From the NCBI GenBank assembly GCA_900128585.1, contig LT642156.1, positions 1 to 56,881 on the forward strand: a DNA stretch of 56,881 bases, written 5' to 3'. Source of the stretch: Stramenopiles sp. TOSAG23-3. Lineage: Eukaryota > Sar. Positions 55,389 to 56,881 of the stretch are shown here, one piece after another (within the stretch, counting starts at the first letter, position 1; each line of letters begins with the position of its first letter). A model generated the notes under the pieces. The model was not told the DNA's origin. It did no database searches and saw only the letters and a program-made list of their open reading frames with translations. Both the position numbers and the translations under genes were made by a program.

Positions 55389-56364
55389 GGTACTTTTCGT
55401 GAAGTGCCATAGAGTATGAAAAGAAAGAAACTAATTTTTTAAAAACAAATTACTTCTTCTTTTTTGTCGTCAGCAGTAGTTAGTATTATTATTAGAGAGT
55501 ACCAGTAACTAACAATAATAGATTATATATAATACCAGTACCACCACCACCACCACCACCACCACCACCACCACCACCACCACCAACCACAAAGGGAACG
55601 TACGAAGAATATAATGAGGAAATAAAAATATATTAATTAATAAAAAATGAGGATCACATAATACATAACTCTACTGTACTTCGTATTAGCTGTAATAAAT
55701 AACAACACAAAATTTGACTTCTTCTTCTTTTATTTATTACTTCGGTATTGTAATATTTATTCACCACACACAATAGATAGACTGACTAAATAAGGACGAC
55801 GACTATATTATTATTAAATTTTTTCGTCTTTTGTCTCTTCTTATATAAATACACTTAATCGTAGTCTACCAGTACCTTATTAATCATCTTTTAATACAAT
55901 AGAACTGACTACTAATAAATTACAGTTCTTGACCGCACTTCCTAGACTACGCCTACGTAGTAGTAGCAGTAATAAAAATTAATTAAATTATTATTTAATA
56001 GGTATGTATGAATTTTATAAAAGCAAGAGAAATATGGTCCCCAGGTACGGTACGGTAGTTGTTGAAAGAAGAAGTAGACACAAAAAAAGGACAGAAATAG
56101 AGTTGGTGGAGCAGTCTTTAAATTGCATTTTACTTGGTACTGCGAATTAATATACCTCGTATACCTGTCCGACGAAGATAAGAATAGATATTATACATAT
56201 TATCGACGACGGTGGACGGAGAAGAAGAGGTGTTATGTGTGATAATGTTAAACACATATCCCAATAGGTTCCTATCAGAAATATTCAATTCTGAAAAATC
56301 ATTCGGGACTGCCCATACGCCCAGCCCAAACGGCACCACAGTGTATTCCTCAAAAAAAAAATAA
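55389..56364. other. Divergent AT-rich spacer with (ACC)n
   Basis: Shared 5' region of the GPCR (-) and GH54 (+) genes. It contains an ACC microsatellite (about 55540-55585), an ACGACGACT word (about 55797) and CAGGTACGGTACGGTAG (about 56043). No other gene is recognised. Confidence 0.6.
55540..55585. repeat. (ACC)n microsatellite
   Basis: About 15 uninterrupted ACC units. Confidence 0.95.
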
Positions 56365-56881
56365 ATGAAAACTGCCACTGCTGTCCTCTTGGGTCTTGCG
56401 ACGGCCACGGCTACGACCTGCGACATCTACGACGCCGCTGGAACTCCGTGTGTCGCCGCTCACTCGCTTACTCGCAGTCTCTACGCAAGTTACTCGGGCA
56501 GACTTTACCAGATCAAGCGATCGTCCGACAAGGCCACTCTCAACATCAATACGACACCTGGAGGGGTCGCGGATACTTCGGCGCAAGACTTCTTTTGTGC
56601 TCAAACCACGTGCACTGTTGAAATCATTTATGACCAGTCATCGCGACAGAATCATTTAACCACCGCGCCACCGGGTGGTGCTCACAACAAGTCGGACGCT
56701 GGCGTGGCAGCCAGCAAAGCAAAGACGACGATGCACCGCCAACCGGTGTACGGAGCTTACTTCGAAGGTGGCATGGGCTACCGAATTGATAACAGCAACG
56801 GCGTGGCAGTTGGCGACGAAGCGGAGTCAATGTACATGGTTGCTGGCGGCAGGCACTACAACGGAGGCTGCTGCTTCGACT
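56365..56881 (+). CDS. GH54 alpha-L-arabinofuranosidase, N-terminal part
   Basis: The frame starts at ATG 56365 and is open to the right edge, so 172 residues of the N-terminal part are visible. A signal peptide (about 1-18, AVLLGLATATAT) leads directly into CDIYDAAGTPCVAAHS and RSLYASYSGRLYQI. Later come EIIYDQSSRQNHL, QPVYGAYFEGGMGYR and GGRHYNGGCCFDY. These are the characteristic blocks of the glycoside hydrolase family 54 catalytic domain, including the adjacent Cys pair that forms a vicinal disulphide. The enzyme removes terminal L-arabinofuranose from arabinan and arabinoxylan outside the cell. The catalytic Glu and the arabinose-binding domain would lie beyond the window. GH54 is known mainly from ascomycete fungi and some bacteria, and the visible part is intron-free and GC-richer than its neighbours, so gene transfer is possible. 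Confidence 0.92.
   Translation, partial: MKTATAVLLGLATATATTCDIYDAAGTPCVAAHSLTRSLYASYSGRLYQIKRSSDKATLNINTTPGGVADTSAQDFFCAQTTCTVEIIYDQSSRQNHLTTAPPGGAHNKSDAGVAASKAKTTMHRQPVYGAYFEGGMGYRIDNSNGVAVGDEAESMYMVAGGRHYNGGCCFD

Noticed and set aside
1-56881. CRISPR array, bacterial operon, plasmid or phage features
   Set aside because: No direct-repeat/spacer array, no Shine-Dalgarno-led gene strings; gene content is plainly eukaryotic nuclear.

Overview
The window looks like nuclear DNA of a free-living, flagellate-type unicellular eukaryote. About 22 protein genes sit in 57 kb, nearly all as one long uninterrupted ORF from ATG to a standard stop. They are separated by very AT-rich spacers of 0.2-1.5 kb full of microsatellites and short palindromes. 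The gene set (cAMP-receptor-type and class C GPCRs, CaMKK-like and cyclic-nucleotide kinases, tubulin deglutamylase, ER proteins ending in KDEL, an acidic bZIP with a long C-terminal region, a secreted GH54 arabinofuranosidase, no plastid-type gene) suggests an osmotrophic or heterotrophic protist. A stramenopile of the labyrinthulomycete/oomycete kind is my best guess, but this is inference and nothing here is diagnostic.

Layout, left part (1-21 kb): a Cys-repeat, metallothionein-like gene cut by the left edge (-); a Varp-like VPS9 Rab-GEF carrying an RCC1 propeller (+); a CaMKK-like kinase with ankyrin repeats and a PH-like tail (-); an EF-hand/IQ protein (+); a monoacylglycerol lipase (+); an ANKIB1-like RBR ubiquitin ligase (+); a long unrecognised gene broken by a one-base frameshift in a C9 run (-); a CSPP1-like coiled-coil protein (+); and a small broken ORF (+).

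Middle (21-34 kb): a cyclic-nucleotide-binding/kinase/PP2C three-part fusion (+), followed directly by a cAMP-receptor-like GPCR (+); a GOST/TMEM87-type seven-TM protein (-); a candidate two-exon mini-gene inside a long spacer; a small EF-hand-like protein (+); a secreted prolyl 4-hydroxylase (-); and a secreted saposin-like/phospholipase A2 protein (+).

Right (34-57 kb): glucose-6-phosphate dehydrogenase (-), cytosolic carboxypeptidase of the Nna1/CCP family (-), bZIP factor (-), a WW-LRR-C2 scaffold (-), a FOXRED2-like ER flavoprotein (+), an MZB1-like ER protein with a poly-lysine tract before KDEL (-), a class C-like GPCR with a Cys-rich and apparent solute-binding ectodomain (-), and the start of a GH54 alpha-L-arabinofuranosidase cut by the right edge (+).

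Recurring functional themes are signalling (cyclic nucleotide, Ca2+, GPCR), cilium/centrosome (CCP, CSPP1-like, EF-hand proteins) and ER folding/ERAD (FOXRED2-like, MZB1-like, P4H). Eukaryotic neighbours need not be co-regulated, so adjacency is weak evidence. The most striking non-coding signal is a dispersed element of about 36 bp with core AACAGCCAATTTTCTTGTTT. It has eight clear or moderately diverged copies plus two weak ones in this window, including one tandem pair. A family of CCAGGTAC/GTACCTGG palindromes is also present.
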